Source: Pararhodobacter sp.
GTDB taxonomy: Bacteria > Pseudomonadota > Alphaproteobacteria > Rhodobacterales > Rhodobacteraceae
Assembly: GCA_020832545.1 (NCBI GenBank)
Contig: JAFIEK010000005.1
Location: 1 to 64,000 of the forward strand
Direction: 5' to 3'
DNA: 64,000 nucleotides
Below the pieces are notes generated by a model. The model did not search any database. It was not told where the DNA came from and worked only from the letters and a program-made list of their open reading frames with translations. Of the stretch, positions 49,489-58,296 are shown one piece after another. A program made the translations under genes and the position numbers. Within the stretch, counting starts at the first letter, position 1. Each line of letters opens with the position of its first letter.

Positions 49489-49818
49489 TCTCAAGTCCCT
49501 TTCGGTTTCAAACGCCTATATGGATTGGGAGCAGTATTTGGAGCAATGTTTCGCATATCAAGCGCCATTCCCTTCTGGCCTTATAGTTTGGCACTCACTG
49601 GCCTTATTTTGGTGTTCTGGCAGCCTGTTTTCCCGGCATCCCGGCGAGAAAACATGCGCATGCTCAGCAGTTGCGATGCAAACGCCTGTTCATTGAAACC
49701 GCAGGTGCATTACTGCTCCCCATCGGCACCATTCGGGAGGCGGGTCAGGGCAGCAATCTAACTACTGTTCGATAGATGGATTCTTTACTTGCGGGCCTTC
49801 ATCCTGCAAGTGTCTTAC
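49489..49818. promoter_or_regulatory. Divergent promoter region, amidohydrolase operon and TetR
   Basis: This 330-base gap is more AT-rich than its surroundings. It holds two direct copies of CTGGCCTTAT (49575-49584 and 49598-49607, 23 bases apart). In the TetR leader there is an inverted repeat, ACTTGCGGG/CCTGCAAGT (49787-49795 and 49803-49811, one mismatch). No small gene is visible; the frames crossing it are extensions of antisense frames. Confidence 0.5.
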
Positions 49819-50472
49819 ATGGCATCACACAAAACATCACCCGTATCTGACGTCACAACCCAGCCGTCAGCGACGCGCAGCCCGCAGGCCCGCATGCCAG
49901 CGGCTGACCGCCGTGCGCTGATCCTGACCGCCGCCGCGCAGCTGCTCTGGACCCATGGCGAGGCTGGGGCCACGATGCGCGAGATCGGGCAGGAAAGCGG
50001 TGTGTTGATGAGCACGCTCTACTATTACTTTCCGTCCAAGGAACATCTGATCCGTGCAGTGCATGAAACCGGCGTGCAGCGTATCCGCGAGCGGGTAGAA
50101 CTGGCTGTGGCCCGCAAAAGCGCACCCTGGGACCGCGTGACCGCCGCTGCTGTGGCGCATCTGGAGGCCATATTAGACCCGGACCCTTTCTTTCGCGTGG
50201 TGCAGATGCCGCTGCCGCGCATCTCGGGCGAGCAGCGCAAGACGGTGATTGCCCTGCGTGACAGCTATGAAGATATCCAGCGCGGACTGATCGCCGAACT
50301 TCCGCTGCGCGATGGCATCGACCGCAGCTTGCTCAGGCTGGGGCTGATCGGCATGCTGAACGCGGTGCCGAACTGGTACCGCCCCGGCGGGCCCTATACC
50401 CCGGCGGAGATTGCGGTGGGGTTTGTAACGCTCTTGCGCCAGGGCACCGATCAGGGCGCGCCCAACGTCTGA
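49819..50472 (+). CDS. TetR-family regulator
   Basis: This 217-residue protein has an N-terminal TetR HTH (A-T-M-R-E-I-G-Q-E-S-G-V-L-M-S-T-L-Y-Y-Y-F-P-S-K-E in about residues 51-75, read in parts). A helical ligand domain follows, ending in G-G-P-Y-T-P-A-E-I-A. ATG 49819 is the first ATG in frame; a TTG start at 49789 would overlap the leader inverted repeat. It lies between the amidohydrolase operon (divergent) and the mutase genes (same strand, 78 bases downstream), so it could control either. Its co-direction with the mutase cassette makes that the better guess. Confidence 0.86.
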   Translation: MASHKTSPVSDVTTQPSATRSPQARMPAADRRALILTAAAQLLWTHGEAGATMREIGQESGVLMSTLYYYFPSKEHLIRAVHETGVQRIRERVELAVARKSAPWDRVTAAAVAHLEAILDPDPFFRVVQMPLPRISGEQRKTVIALRDSYEDIQRGLIAELPLRDGIDRSLLRLGLIGMLNAVPNWYRPGGPYTPAEIAVGFVTLLRQGTDQGAPNV

Positions 50473-50550
50473 CTTTGCTTGCATAGATGTTGCTGGACGT
50501 GATCTCGCGTGCTAATCTATCAAGCGTTAGACAGATACAAAGGTGGGGCC

Positions 50551-50976
50551 ATGTCGCGACCTGAGCGTGTTCTCGTGACCAAGATCGGCTTTGACGGCCA
50601 TGATCGCGGCAGCCGGATTGTCGCCGCCATCCTGCGCGATGCGGGGATGGAGGTGATCTACACCCCGCCGTGGCAAGAAATCCCTGCCGTGCTGCAACTG
50701 GCCATGCAGGAAGATGTCGATGTGATCGGCGTCAGCTCGCTGGCCACCGACCACCTGATCGTCCCTGATCTGATGTCCGCGCTGGCCGAGGCCGGGCTGG
50801 GCCATATTCAGGTGATCGTCGGCGGTATCATCCCCGAAGGGGATCACCCGATGCTGCATGACAGTGGTGTGCGCGGCATCTTCGGGCCCGGCGCCGCCAG
50901 CACCGAGATTGTCGAGAGCGTGCGCGCGCTGGCCAACAAGGCCCGCGCTGCCCGAGATGCCATGGAGATGTTGTGA
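50551..50976 (+). CDS. B12-binding small subunit of an acyl-CoA mutase
   Basis: This 141-residue cobalamin-binding domain is the separate small subunit found in isobutyryl- and 2-hydroxyisobutyryl-CoA mutases. The cobalt-ligating motif D-x-H-x-x-G is seen in G-F-D-G-H-D-R-G. The S-x-L motif appears as V-S-S-L-A and the V-G-G as V-I-V-G-G-I-I. ATG 50551 follows AGGTGGGG. Its stop overlaps the large-subunit start (TGATG), indicating 1:1 production. Confidence 0.93.
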   Translation: MSRPERVLVTKIGFDGHDRGSRIVAAILRDAGMEVIYTPPWQEIPAVLQLAMQEDVDVIGVSSLATDHLIVPDLMSALAEAGLGHIQVIVGGIIPEGDHPMLHDSGVRGIFGPGAASTEIVESVRALANKARAARDAMEML

Positions 50977-52679
50977 TGAACGAACGCCCTGCCCCACCGA
51001 ACGGCAAAGCCATTGCCCCGCAATCCTCTAAAGCAGATCTGGCGCAAAGCCATGCCGACTGGGAGCAGCGCTTTGACGCGCAGATCGGCGAGGGCCGCAC
51101 CGTCACCAACCGTTCGCGCATTCCGGTCAAGCCGCTCTATTCCCCGCTGGACTGGTCGGGCGAGAACTACGCCGAATCGCTGGGCATGCCCGGTGAGCCG
51201 CCATACACGCGCGGCATCTATGACACGATGCACCGTGGCCGCACCTGGACCCAGCGCCAGCTGATCGGCCTTGGCACCCCGCAAGATTATAACCGCCGGG
51301 TGCGCATGTTGCTGGAGCAAGGCGCCAGCGCGATCAGTCTGATCCCCTGCAACTCAGGCTTTCGCGGCATTGATTGCGACGAAAGCCCGCTGGCGCTTCT
51401 GGGCACCTGCGGCACGGTGATCAACACCACAGAACATATGGAAGCCGCGCTTGACGGCGTGCCGGTTGACAAGATCTCGACGGCCATGAATGACCCTTCG
51501 CCGTTCACGCTCTTTGCCTTCGTTCTGGGGGTGGCCAAGCGGCGCGGCATCAGCTGGGACAAGGTGACAGGCACCGCCAACCAGTCTGACTACATCTCGC
51601 ATTTCGTGGCCAATCACATGTTCTACCGCCTGTCGTTGCCCGGTGCGCGGCGGGTGTTTGTGGACCATGTGGCCTTCTGCCGTGAGCAGGTGCCCAACTG
51701 GAACCCGGTTTCGGTGGTCGGCCAGCACATGCAGCAGGCCGGGGCCACACCCGCCGAGGCGATGGGCTTCACACTGGCCACCGCCATCCAGTACGCCGAA
51801 GATTGTGTGGCCGCCGGGCAGGATATCGACCATGTGCTGCGCCGCTTCACCTTCTTCTTCGATATCTCCATCAGCTTTTTTGAGGAGGTCGCGAAGTTCC
51901 GCGCCGGGCGCAGGGTATGGGCGAGGATCGCGCGTGAGCGGCTGGGGGCAAAAGACCCAGCCTCGTGGCGGTTCAAGTTTCATGGCCAGACCTCGGGCGT
52001 GGACCTGACGCGCCAGCAGCCCCTGAACAACATCGCCCGCGTGACGGCACAGGCGATGGCGGGCATCTTCTCGGGCCTGCAATCGATGCACACAGACAGC
52101 TATGACGAGGCGATCGCCGTTCCTAACGAGGGGCCCGCCCGTATCGCCATTGCCACCCAGAACATCCTGCGTGAAGAGGCGCATCTTTGCGATGTGATCG
52201 ATCCGCTGGGGGGCTCATGGTATGTCGAATCGCTGACAGACGAGATGGAGGCGAAGATTCAGGACGTGCTTGATACCGTCGAGCGTGCAGGCGGTATGTA
52301 CAAGGCGGTGGAAAGCGGGCTGGTGCAGCGGATGATCGGCACCTCGGCGCTGGAGCATCAGCGCAAGATCGAATCGGGGGCCGAGAAGGTGGTGGGCGTG
52401 AACTGCTACACCGACGGCTCCACCGCGCCCGAGCCTGAAAGCTACCGCCCCGACCGCGCCGCGATGGAGGCCCATGTGCGCGCCTTCCGCGCCTTCAAGG
52501 ACGGGCGCGACCAGCGCGCCGTCCTGCAAGCGCTGGATGCGCTGGCGCGGGCGGCGGTGGGCAGCGACAATGTCTATGCCCGCGTCGTCGCGGCCGCCGA
52601 GGTTGGGGTGACGCATGGTGAGATCATCGCCTGCCTGCGGCGCGAACTGGGCTTTGGCCAGCCGCTCATGGTGGCGTGA
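50976..52679 (+). CDS. Large (catalytic) subunit of a divergent B12-dependent acyl-CoA mutase
   Basis: This 567-residue TIM-barrel subunit of the methylmalonyl-CoA mutase superfamily has the size of IcmA/HcmA. The catalytic His251 lies in [11 protein letters not shown], and the CoA/barrel motifs [12 protein letters not shown] and [12 protein letters not shown] are intact. The substrate pocket is odd. The residue equivalent to Tyr89 of methylmalonyl-CoA mutase is Leu96. The normally invariant F-D-L/M-P-T segment reads I-P-C-N-S-G (123-128). The Arg207 region reads V-A-N-H-M-F-Y, without Arg. The Asp117 of 2-hydroxyisobutyryl-CoA mutase aligns with Ile123. It is therefore neither a standard MCM, ICM nor HCM, and the substrate is unknown. 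Confidence 0.9.
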   Translation: MNERPAPPNGKAIAPQSSKADLAQSHADWEQRFDAQIGEGRTVTNRSRIPVKPLYSPLDWSGENYAESLGMPGEPPYTRGIYDTMHRGRTWTQRQLIGLGTPQDYNRRVRMLLEQGASAISLIPCNSGFRGIDCDESPLALLGTCGTVINTTEHMEAALDGVPVDKISTAMNDPSPFTLFAFVLGVAKRRGISWDKVTGTANQSDYISHFVANHMFYRLSLPGARRVFVDHVAFCREQVPNWNPVSVVGQHMQQAGATPAEAMGFTLATAIQYAEDCVAAGQDIDHVLRRFTFFFDISISFFEEVAKFRAGRRVWARIARERLGAKDPASWRFKFHGQTSGVDLTRQQPLNNIARVTAQAMAGIFSGLQSMHTDSYDEAIAVPNEGPARIAIATQNILREEAHLCDVIDPLGGSWYVESLTDEMEAKIQDVLDTVERAGGMYKAVESGLVQRMIGTSALEHQRKIESGAEKVVGVNCYTDGSTAPEPESYRPDRAAMEAHVRAFRAFKDGRDQRAVLQALDALARAAVGSDNVYARVVAAAEVGVTHGEIIACLRRELGFGQPLMVA

Positions 52680-53644
52680 TGGCGGATGATCCGGCGCAGG
52701 CCCGCGCAGCAGCGCTGGCCGCGCGGGTGCGCGCGGGCGATCCGGCAGCGCTGGCCCGCGCCCTGACCCTTGCCGAAAACGGCTGCGAACCCTTGATGCG
52801 CCTTCTGCGCCCGGCTGCGGGGAAGGCCGATGTGGTGGGTGTGACCGGCCCACCTGGGGCGGGCAAGTCAACCCTGGTCAGCGCGCTGGTGTCGGCCTGG
52901 CGGGCAGCGGGCCGCCGGGTGGCGGTTCTGGCGGTTGACCCGGCCAGCCCGTTTTCAGGCGGCGCGGTTCTGGGCGATCGCACCCGCATGGGCGCGCACA
53001 GCATGGACAAGGGCGTCTTCGTGCGTTCGGTCTCGGCGCGCGGGCATCTGGGCGGTTTGGCAGCGGGCGCGCGCGACATGATCGATGCGATGGATGCCGC
53101 AGGGTGGGATCTGATCCTTGTTGAAACCGTCGGTGCCGGACAATCCGAGGTTGAGGTGGCGCGCGCCGCCGATGTGCGGCTGGTGGTTCTGGCCCCCGGG
53201 CTGGGCGATGACCTTCAGGCGATCAAGGCGGGCATTCTGGAGATTGCCGATATTCTGGTGGTCAACAAGGCCGACCGCCCGGAAGCCGATGTCACAGCCC
53301 GCCAGCTCGACGCGATGCTGGCGCTGCGCAGCGCGACCCCGGTGCGCCCTGTGCCTGTGCTGCGCTGCGCCGCGACCACAGGTGACGGCATCGAACCGCT
53401 GCGCGCCGCGATCGACGGTGCCGCCCTTGCGGCCCGCCCTGACCGCCCGGCGCGCCGCCACGATCAGTTGCGCCATCTGCTGGCCGAAATCATGGCCCGC
53501 CAGATGCGCGCCGCGGTGCTGGACTGCCCGGCGCTGGACAGTGTGCTGGCCCGGCTGTCTGCGGGTGAGGGAGATCTGGATGGCGCGCTGGCTGACGTGC
53601 GCAGCGCGCTGGATGCCAGCGCGGCCCGCAGAGATCAAACCTGA
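52679..53644 (+). CDS. MeaB/ArgK-type GTPase chaperone of the B12 mutase
   Basis: This 321-residue G3E GTPase loads and protects adenosylcobalamin mutases. Walker A is G-P-P-G-A-G-K-S-T (about residue 56). The D-P-A-S-P-F-S-G-G and D-R-T-R-M segments, the catalytic E-T-V-G-A-G-Q-S-E and the N-K-A-D base-recognition motif are all present. ATG 52679 overlaps the mutase stop (TGATG), so the three genes form one coupled cassette and this chaperone is dedicated to the adjacent mutase. Confidence 0.94.
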   Translation: MADDPAQARAAALAARVRAGDPAALARALTLAENGCEPLMRLLRPAAGKADVVGVTGPPGAGKSTLVSALVSAWRAAGRRVAVLAVDPASPFSGGAVLGDRTRMGAHSMDKGVFVRSVSARGHLGGLAAGARDMIDAMDAAGWDLILVETVGAGQSEVEVARAADVRLVVLAPGLGDDLQAIKAGILEIADILVVNKADRPEADVTARQLDAMLALRSATPVRPVPVLRCAATTGDGIEPLRAAIDGAALAARPDRPARRHDQLRHLLAEIMARQMRAAVLDCPALDSVLARLSAGEGDLDGALADVRSALDASAARRDQT

Positions 53645-53698
53645 AACAAGGTCATGTGTGCGGCTTCAGCGTTTGCGATTGACGAAGTCCAGCGCTGA

Positions 53699-54439
53699 TC
53701 ACGACGCCCCATCCCAGAGGTCCGGGGGTGTCTGGCCCTCACGTGCGATGACGGCCAGCCAGATTTCCGAGATGTGATGCGCCAGCGCGAAGGGCTGATC
53801 ACGCCATTGCGCCAGTGTCGGGGATTGCTGGCCATAGATGTCGCGCAACAGGTCATCCACCATCCCGGCCAGCGCGCGTGCGCGCAGCGCCCGCGACGGA
53901 GCGTCCAGCGAAAGCGGCAAGATCCGCGCAATGACCTGCGACCAGCGATGGTTGACCATGTCGCGCACCTGCGCAAAATCCGGGCGCTCGCTGGCCAGTG
54001 CGATCTGGCCGCTCAACAGCCGGTTGTTGCAGGCATAGGTGGCCACATAAAAGGCATTGGTCACCCGCACCCGTTCTGCCAGATCAATCGAAAAATGGCG
54101 CGGACGCCAGCGCCGCATGGTGGCCCAGAACAGCCGGTAAACCGCGATCGCGGCATCAGAGCGGTGTGAGAAATACAGATAGAATGTGCCGCGCGCGATC
54201 CCTGCCCGCTCGCAGATCCGCTCAACTGTCAGCATGGGATAGCCGGTGGCGCCGATCTCTTCGGCGGTGGCGGCAAGGATACGCGCGCGGGTGCGTGCCC
54301 GCTTGGGCCTGCCCCGCACCCGCAAGAGCCGTGCTTTCAGAACCTCGACCATATCGAGCGGGGTGCCGATAGCGGGCGGGCTGTCCGCAGGGACAGCAAG
54401 GGCTGCGCCGGGCCGGGGGGGAGCATGGTCTTGAGACAT
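53699..54439 (-). CDS. TetR-family regulator of the polyamine-type ABC operon
   Basis: This is a 246-residue protein. A disordered, Pro/Ala-rich N-terminus (about 45 residues) precedes a TetR HTH with T-V-E-R-I-C-E-R-A-G-I-A-R-G-T-F-Y-L-Y-F. The C-terminal helical domain contains N-R-L-L-S-G-Q-I-A. ATG 54439 is used; the longer frame to 54526 crosses the operator and the divergent gene. It is divergent from the ABC transporter operon, with palindromic sequence between them, so it probably represses it. Confidence 0.86.
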   Translation of the reverse strand: MSQDHAPPRPGAALAVPADSPPAIGTPLDMVEVLKARLLRVRGRPKRARTRARILAATAEEIGATGYPMLTVERICERAGIARGTFYLYFSHRSDAAIAVYRLFWATMRRWRPRHFSIDLAERVRVTNAFYVATYACNNRLLSGQIALASERPDFAQVRDMVNHRWSQVIARILPLSLDAPSRALRARALAGMVDDLLRDIYGQQSPTLAQWRDQPFALAHHISEIWLAVIAREGQTPPDLWDGAS

Positions 54440-54465
54440 GGAAAAAGGTTGACGCAAAAACAAAA

Positions 54466-54479
54466 TGACATCAATGTCA
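54466..54479. promoter_or_regulatory. TetR operator candidate upstream of the ABC operon
   Basis: TGACAT-CA-ATGTCA is a perfect inverted repeat with 6-base arms, 27 bases before the TetR start. A second, shorter one (GACA-TCG-TGTC) follows at 54487-54497. A TTGACG -35-like element lies at 54449-54454. The palindrome overlaps the first possible ATG of the ATPase, arguing for a later ATPase start. Confidence 0.6.
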
Positions 54480-54512
54480 GAAATAGACATCGTGTCAGAA
54501 ACCGGGAAAGTG

Positions 54513-55544
54513 ATGCTGCAACACAACGCTCCACTGTCATTTCAGGCCGTCACCAAGCGTTACGGCGATGCGTCGGCGCTGGAGGGGCTTACGCTGGATG
54601 TAAAGGCGGGCGAGTTTCTGACGCTGCTTGGCCCCAGCGGGTCAGGCAAGACCACGGCGCTGAACATCCTCGCCGGGTTCACGCAGGCCAGCGAAGGCGA
54701 GGTTTATATCGATGATCGCCCGGTTGGCGCGCTGCCGCCAGAGCGGCGCAATGTCGGCATGGTGTTTCAGAACTTCGCCCTCTTCCCGCATATGAGTGTG
54801 TTTGACAACGTGGCTTTCCCGCTGCGGATGCGAAAGGCCACACGCGCGCTCACCCGCGAAAAGGTGGGCGCGGCACTGGAAACCGTGCATCTGTCAGGGA
54901 TGGCTGACCGCAAGCCGGCGGCGCTGTCTGGTGGTCAGCGCCAGCGTGTGGCCCTTGCCCGCGCCATCGTTGCAGCACCCCCGGTCCTCTTGATGGATGA
55001 ATGCCTTTCAGCCCTTGATCTGAAGCTGCGCGAAGAGATGCGCGATGAGATCCGGCGCATTCATGGCACGCTGGGCACCACCGTGATCTTTGTCACGCAT
55101 GACCAGTCCGAGGCGCTGTCGCTTTCTGACCGGGTGGCGCTGCTCAACGACGGGCGCTTGTGTCAGGTCGATCACCCGCAAGCCATCTATGACCGCCCCG
55201 CCACCCGCTTTGTCGCTGATTTCATCGGACGCACCAATATCATTGCGCGCGAGGCGTTCGAGCATCTGAGCGGGCAGCCGTTGGGCGGCCCATATGCCTC
55301 AATCCGCCCGGAACGGCTGCATTTTACCCCGCAGCCCGGGGATATAAGACTGACCGGCACCATCGAGGATCTGACGTTTCTGGGTGCCAGCATCGAGGGC
55401 CGGTTGCGGCTGAGCGGGGGGCAGACGGGCGGGCAGGTTCTGCGCTTTGCCGTGCCGCGCAGCATCAATGCCGCCTGCCCTGACCCGGGGCAAGAGGCCG
55501 TGATGGGCTGCGCCCCCGCCGATATCGTGACGCTGAACGACTGA
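54513..55544 (+). CDS. ABC transporter ATPase, spermidine/putrescine (PotA) type
   Basis: This is a 343-residue ATPase. Walker A is G-P-S-G-S-G-K-T-T, the Q-loop V-F-Q-N-F-A-L-F-P-H, the signature L-S-G-G-Q-R-Q-R, Walker B V-L-L-M-D-E-C-L-S-A-L-D and the H-loop V-T-H-D-Q. Walker B has C-L in place of the usual P-L. A C-terminal TOBE domain (about 260-343) is present. ATG 54513 is chosen because the earlier in-frame ATGs (54465, 54474) lie in the operator and would add a non-homologous leader. It is the first gene of an operon with receptor, two permeases, a hydratase-like enzyme and a CoA ligase. Confidence 0.9.
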   Translation: MLQHNAPLSFQAVTKRYGDASALEGLTLDVKAGEFLTLLGPSGSGKTTALNILAGFTQASEGEVYIDDRPVGALPPERRNVGMVFQNFALFPHMSVFDNVAFPLRMRKATRALTREKVGAALETVHLSGMADRKPAALSGGQRQRVALARAIVAAPPVLLMDECLSALDLKLREEMRDEIRRIHGTLGTTVIFVTHDQSEALSLSDRVALLNDGRLCQVDHPQAIYDRPATRFVADFIGRTNIIAREAFEHLSGQPLGGPYASIRPERLHFTPQPGDIRLTGTIEDLTFLGASIEGRLRLSGGQTGGQVLRFAVPRSINAACPDPGQEAVMGCAPADIVTLND

Positions 55545-55567
55545 GTATTCTTCAAAGGGAGGAAGAT

Positions 55568-56632
55568 ATGACCAATTCAACCAGAAGACAGATCATTGCC
55601 GCCGCACTGGCCTTGCCGCTGGCGGGCCTGACCGCGCAGGCAACCACGGCAGAGACGCTGAATGTAGCGGGCTCGGGCGGCGGCCTCGCGCAGGTGATGG
55701 ACATGCTCTATGATCAGCCGTTCACCGCCGCCACCGGCATACAAGTCAACGCGCTGGCCACCACCGACCGCGCCTCTGCCATTCAGGCGATGATGCGGGC
55801 GGGCAATACCGTATGGGATGTTGCTGAACTGGCCCCCGTCGATTACGCCATCGCCTCATCCAATGGTTGGCTGGAACCGATCGACTGGGCGCGCGCCGAT
55901 CCTGACAACATGCTGCCTGATGCTGCCCGGCTGGAAGATGCCGCTGTGGTCGCCACCTATTCCACCATTCTGGCCGTGCGCACCGACCGGCTGCCAGAGG
56001 GGCAAAGCATGTCCTCATGGGCTGACTTCTGGGATACTGACACCTTCCCCGGCCCGCGCGCGCTGCAAAACTCGGTCATGGATAATCTGGAGTTCGCGCT
56101 TCTGGCCGATGGTGCGGCAATTGATGAGCTTTATGACCTGCTCGCCACCGATGAAGGTGTAGACCGGGCATTCGCCAAGCTTGATGAGATCAAGCCGCAT
56201 GTCACCGCCTGGTGGACGGCGGGCGCACAGCCGGTGCAGATGCTGGCCGATGGCGAGGTGGCCTATACCTCGGCGTGGAACGGGCGGATCACGCAGTTGC
56301 AGGCCGATGGTGTGCCGGTCGAACTGGTCTGGCAGGGCGGCGGGCTGAAGCCGTCTTATATGGCGATCATCAGCGGCACGCAGATGGATGAGGCGGCGCA
56401 TGAATACCTGCGCATGATGCTGACTGACGCTGAGCGCGCCGCGCAATTTGCCGAGATGGTCGCCTATCCCGCGATGCTGCCGCAGCTTTATGACCACCTG
56501 TCGGAAGAGGTTGGCGCCAGCCTGCCCACCTATCCGGCCAATATGGAGGTGCAGTTCGTCACCGATGCGCTGTTCTGGGCCGGGCGGCTGGATGAGCTGC
56601 GCGAGCGCTGGGATGAATGGCTGCTTGAGTAA
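55568..56632 (+). CDS. ABC transporter solute-binding protein, PotD/PotF type
   Basis: This 354-residue periplasmic receptor has a signal peptide carrying a twin-Arg (T-R-R-Q-I-I-A-A-A-L), cleaved after about residue 27 (T-T-A-E). The fold is supported by L-N-V-A-G-S-G-G-G, the W-D-V-A-E-L segment, and D-G-E-V-A-Y-T-S-A-W-N-G-R near residue 230. The family binds polyamines, gamma-aminobutyrate-like or other cationic small molecules. The ligand here is not resolved. AGGGAGG precedes the ATG. A strong hairpin follows. Confidence 0.9.
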   Translation: MTNSTRRQIIAAALALPLAGLTAQATTAETLNVAGSGGGLAQVMDMLYDQPFTAATGIQVNALATTDRASAIQAMMRAGNTVWDVAELAPVDYAIASSNGWLEPIDWARADPDNMLPDAARLEDAAVVATYSTILAVRTDRLPEGQSMSSWADFWDTDTFPGPRALQNSVMDNLEFALLADGAAIDELYDLLATDEGVDRAFAKLDEIKPHVTAWWTAGAQPVQMLADGEVAYTSAWNGRITQLQADGVPVELVWQGGGLKPSYMAIISGTQMDEAAHEYLRMMLTDAERAAQFAEMVAYPAMLPQLYDHLSEEVGASLPTYPANMEVQFVTDALFWAGRLDELRERWDEWLLE

Positions 56633-56639
56633 CCCTGTC

Positions 56640-56662
56640 GCGCCGGGGCATGCCCCCGGCGC
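56640..56662 (+). promoter_or_regulatory. Intercistronic hairpin after the PotD-type gene
   Basis: GCGCCGGGG and CCCCGGCGC are perfect 9-base arms with a 5-base loop, 7 bases after the receptor stop and 28 bases before the first permease start. There is no T-run. It is likely an mRNA-stabilising or attenuating stem. Confidence 0.7.
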
Positions 56663-56690
56663 ACCCTCCTTCCCAACCGGATAACCCCCC

Positions 56691-57521
56691 ATGACCCTCA
56701 GCCAGAAATGGACCGTGTTGCCTGCGCTCGCGCTGGCGCTGGTAATGTTCGCGGTGCCGGTCGCGCTGGTGTTGCGCGAGGCGCTGTTTGATCCCGGCTG
56801 GACGCTGGTGCATTTCGAGCGGTTCTTTGGCCGCCCGGTGTTTCAGAATGTGTTTCGCAACACGCTGATGGTCGCTGGCATCGTCGCCACCGCCTGCCTG
56901 CTGATCGGCTATCCGATGGCGCTTTACATTGTCACCCGCCCGGCGCGCTGGCGGCCGCTTCTGCTGTTTCTGGTGCTGGTGCCGATGTGGATGTCGATCC
57001 TGGTGCGCACCTATGCGTGGATGGTGGTGCTGGGCCGCGAAGGGGTGATCAACCACGCGCTTCTGGCGCTGGGGCTGATCGAAGCACCGTTGCAGATGCT
57101 CTATACTTCGGGTGCGGTTTATGTGGCGATGGTGCAGATCCTGCTGCCGATCATGGTGGTCACCTGCTATTCGGCGATGACCGAGATCGACATGGGCCTG
57201 ATCCGTGCCGCGCGGGTTTGCGGTGCGGGTCCGGTGCGCGCCTTTCGCCAGGTGTTCTTGCCGCTCAGCCTTGAGGGCGTGCTGACAGGCTGGTCAGTGA
57301 TCTTCATTCTGTCGCTTGGCTTTTTCATCGTGCCCGCTCTGCTGGGTGGGCGGCGTGACGCGCTTTTGGGCAACATGATCGTAACTCAGGTCGCCCAGAC
57401 CAACTGGGGTTTTGCGGCGGCGATGGCGATAGTGCTCCTGGCCGCGACCATCGTGCTTCTGGCGCTTGTGCGCCTGCTGGCCGCGCGGTTCATCCATTCC
57501 CCGCGCGAAGGGGGTGTGTGA
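56691..57521 (+). CDS. ABC transporter permease, PotB type
   Basis: This 276-residue permease has six predicted TM helices. It has the periplasmic-facing N-terminal segment R-E-A-L-F-D-P-G-W-T and the EAA loop R-A-A-R-V-C-G-A-G-P-V-R-A-F-R-Q-V-F-L-P-L typical of the PotB family. The start lacks an obvious ribosome-binding site after the hairpin. It overlaps the next permease gene by 4 bases. Confidence 0.92.
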   Translation: MTLSQKWTVLPALALALVMFAVPVALVLREALFDPGWTLVHFERFFGRPVFQNVFRNTLMVAGIVATACLLIGYPMALYIVTRPARWRPLLLFLVLVPMWMSILVRTYAWMVVLGREGVINHALLALGLIEAPLQMLYTSGAVYVAMVQILLPIMVVTCYSAMTEIDMGLIRAARVCGAGPVRAFRQVFLPLSLEGVLTGWSVIFILSLGFFIVPALLGGRRDALLGNMIVTQVAQTNWGFAAAMAIVLLAATIVLLALVRLLAARFIHSPREGGV

Positions 57522-58294
57522 TGCGGCTGTCCACAATCCTCTTTGCCATGGGCGTGCTGCTTCTCTTCTTCCCCATACTTGTGGTGGTGCCGATGTCGTT
57601 CAGCGCCGACCGCTTTCTGGGTTTTCCGCCGCGCACATGGGGGCTAACGTGGTATCGCGCCTATTTCAGCGATCCGGTCTGGATGGCCGCCACCTTCCGC
57701 TCGCTCAGGATTGCGCTCTTTGCCAGCACCATCGCCACACTCGCGGGCCTTCTCAGTGTGATCGGGCTGGGCCGGATGGGGCCGCGATGGCGCGCGGGTT
57801 TGACCGGCCTGTTCATCGCGCCCGCCATCGTGCCCAATGTGATCATCGCGCTGGGGGTGTTCATTCTGGCGCTGACCTTTGGCGCGACGGACAGTGTGGT
57901 CACTCTCACGCTGGCCCATGCCGCGCTTGCACTGCCCTTTGTGGTGATGATCGTCGGCGCGGCCTACCGGCAGGTTGACCCCAATTTAGAGCGCGCGGCG
58001 CGGGTTTGCGGTGCGGGGCCGGTGCGGGCGTTCATGGCCGCTACCCTGCCGCCGATCCTGCCTGCCGTGGTGGCCGCCGCGATCTTCGCCTTCTTCATCT
58101 CGTTTGATGAACTGGTGGTTGCGCTGTTCCTGATGGGCGGGGCTGAAACGCTGCCGGTACGGATATGGAACGACCTGCGCTTTGAGATCAATCCGACGAT
58201 CGCCGCCATTTCCGCCTTCTTTGTCGTCATCACCACCATCGCCATGGCAATCGCCGAGCTGCTGCGCCTGCGTACACAGAAAAGACTGAGGTAA
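57518..58294 (+). CDS. ABC transporter permease, PotC type
   Basis: This is a 258-residue six-TM permease. The N-terminus (V-V-V-P-M-S-F-S-A-D) and the EAA loop E-R-A-A-R-V-C-G-A-G-P-V-R-A-F are PotC-like, followed by F-I-S-F-D-E-L-V-V-A-L-F. With the PotB-type subunit it forms the membrane channel. It ends 2 bases before the crotonase-family gene, tying transport to CoA metabolism. Confidence 0.92.
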   Translation: MMRLSTILFAMGVLLLFFPILVVVPMSFSADRFLGFPPRTWGLTWYRAYFSDPVWMAATFRSLRIALFASTIATLAGLLSVIGLGRMGPRWRAGLTGLFIAPAIVPNVIIALGVFILALTFGATDSVVTLTLAHAALALPFVVMIVGAAYRQVDPNLERAARVCGAGPVRAFMAATLPPILPAVVAAAIFAFFISFDELVVALFLMGGAETLPVRIWNDLRFEINPTIAAISAFFVVITTIAMAIAELLRLRTQKRLR

Positions 58295-58296
58295 AC

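Noticed and set aside
50473-50550. Possible cobalamin riboswitch before the mutase genes
   Set aside because: The 78-base gap is too short and shows no B12-box-like conserved core.
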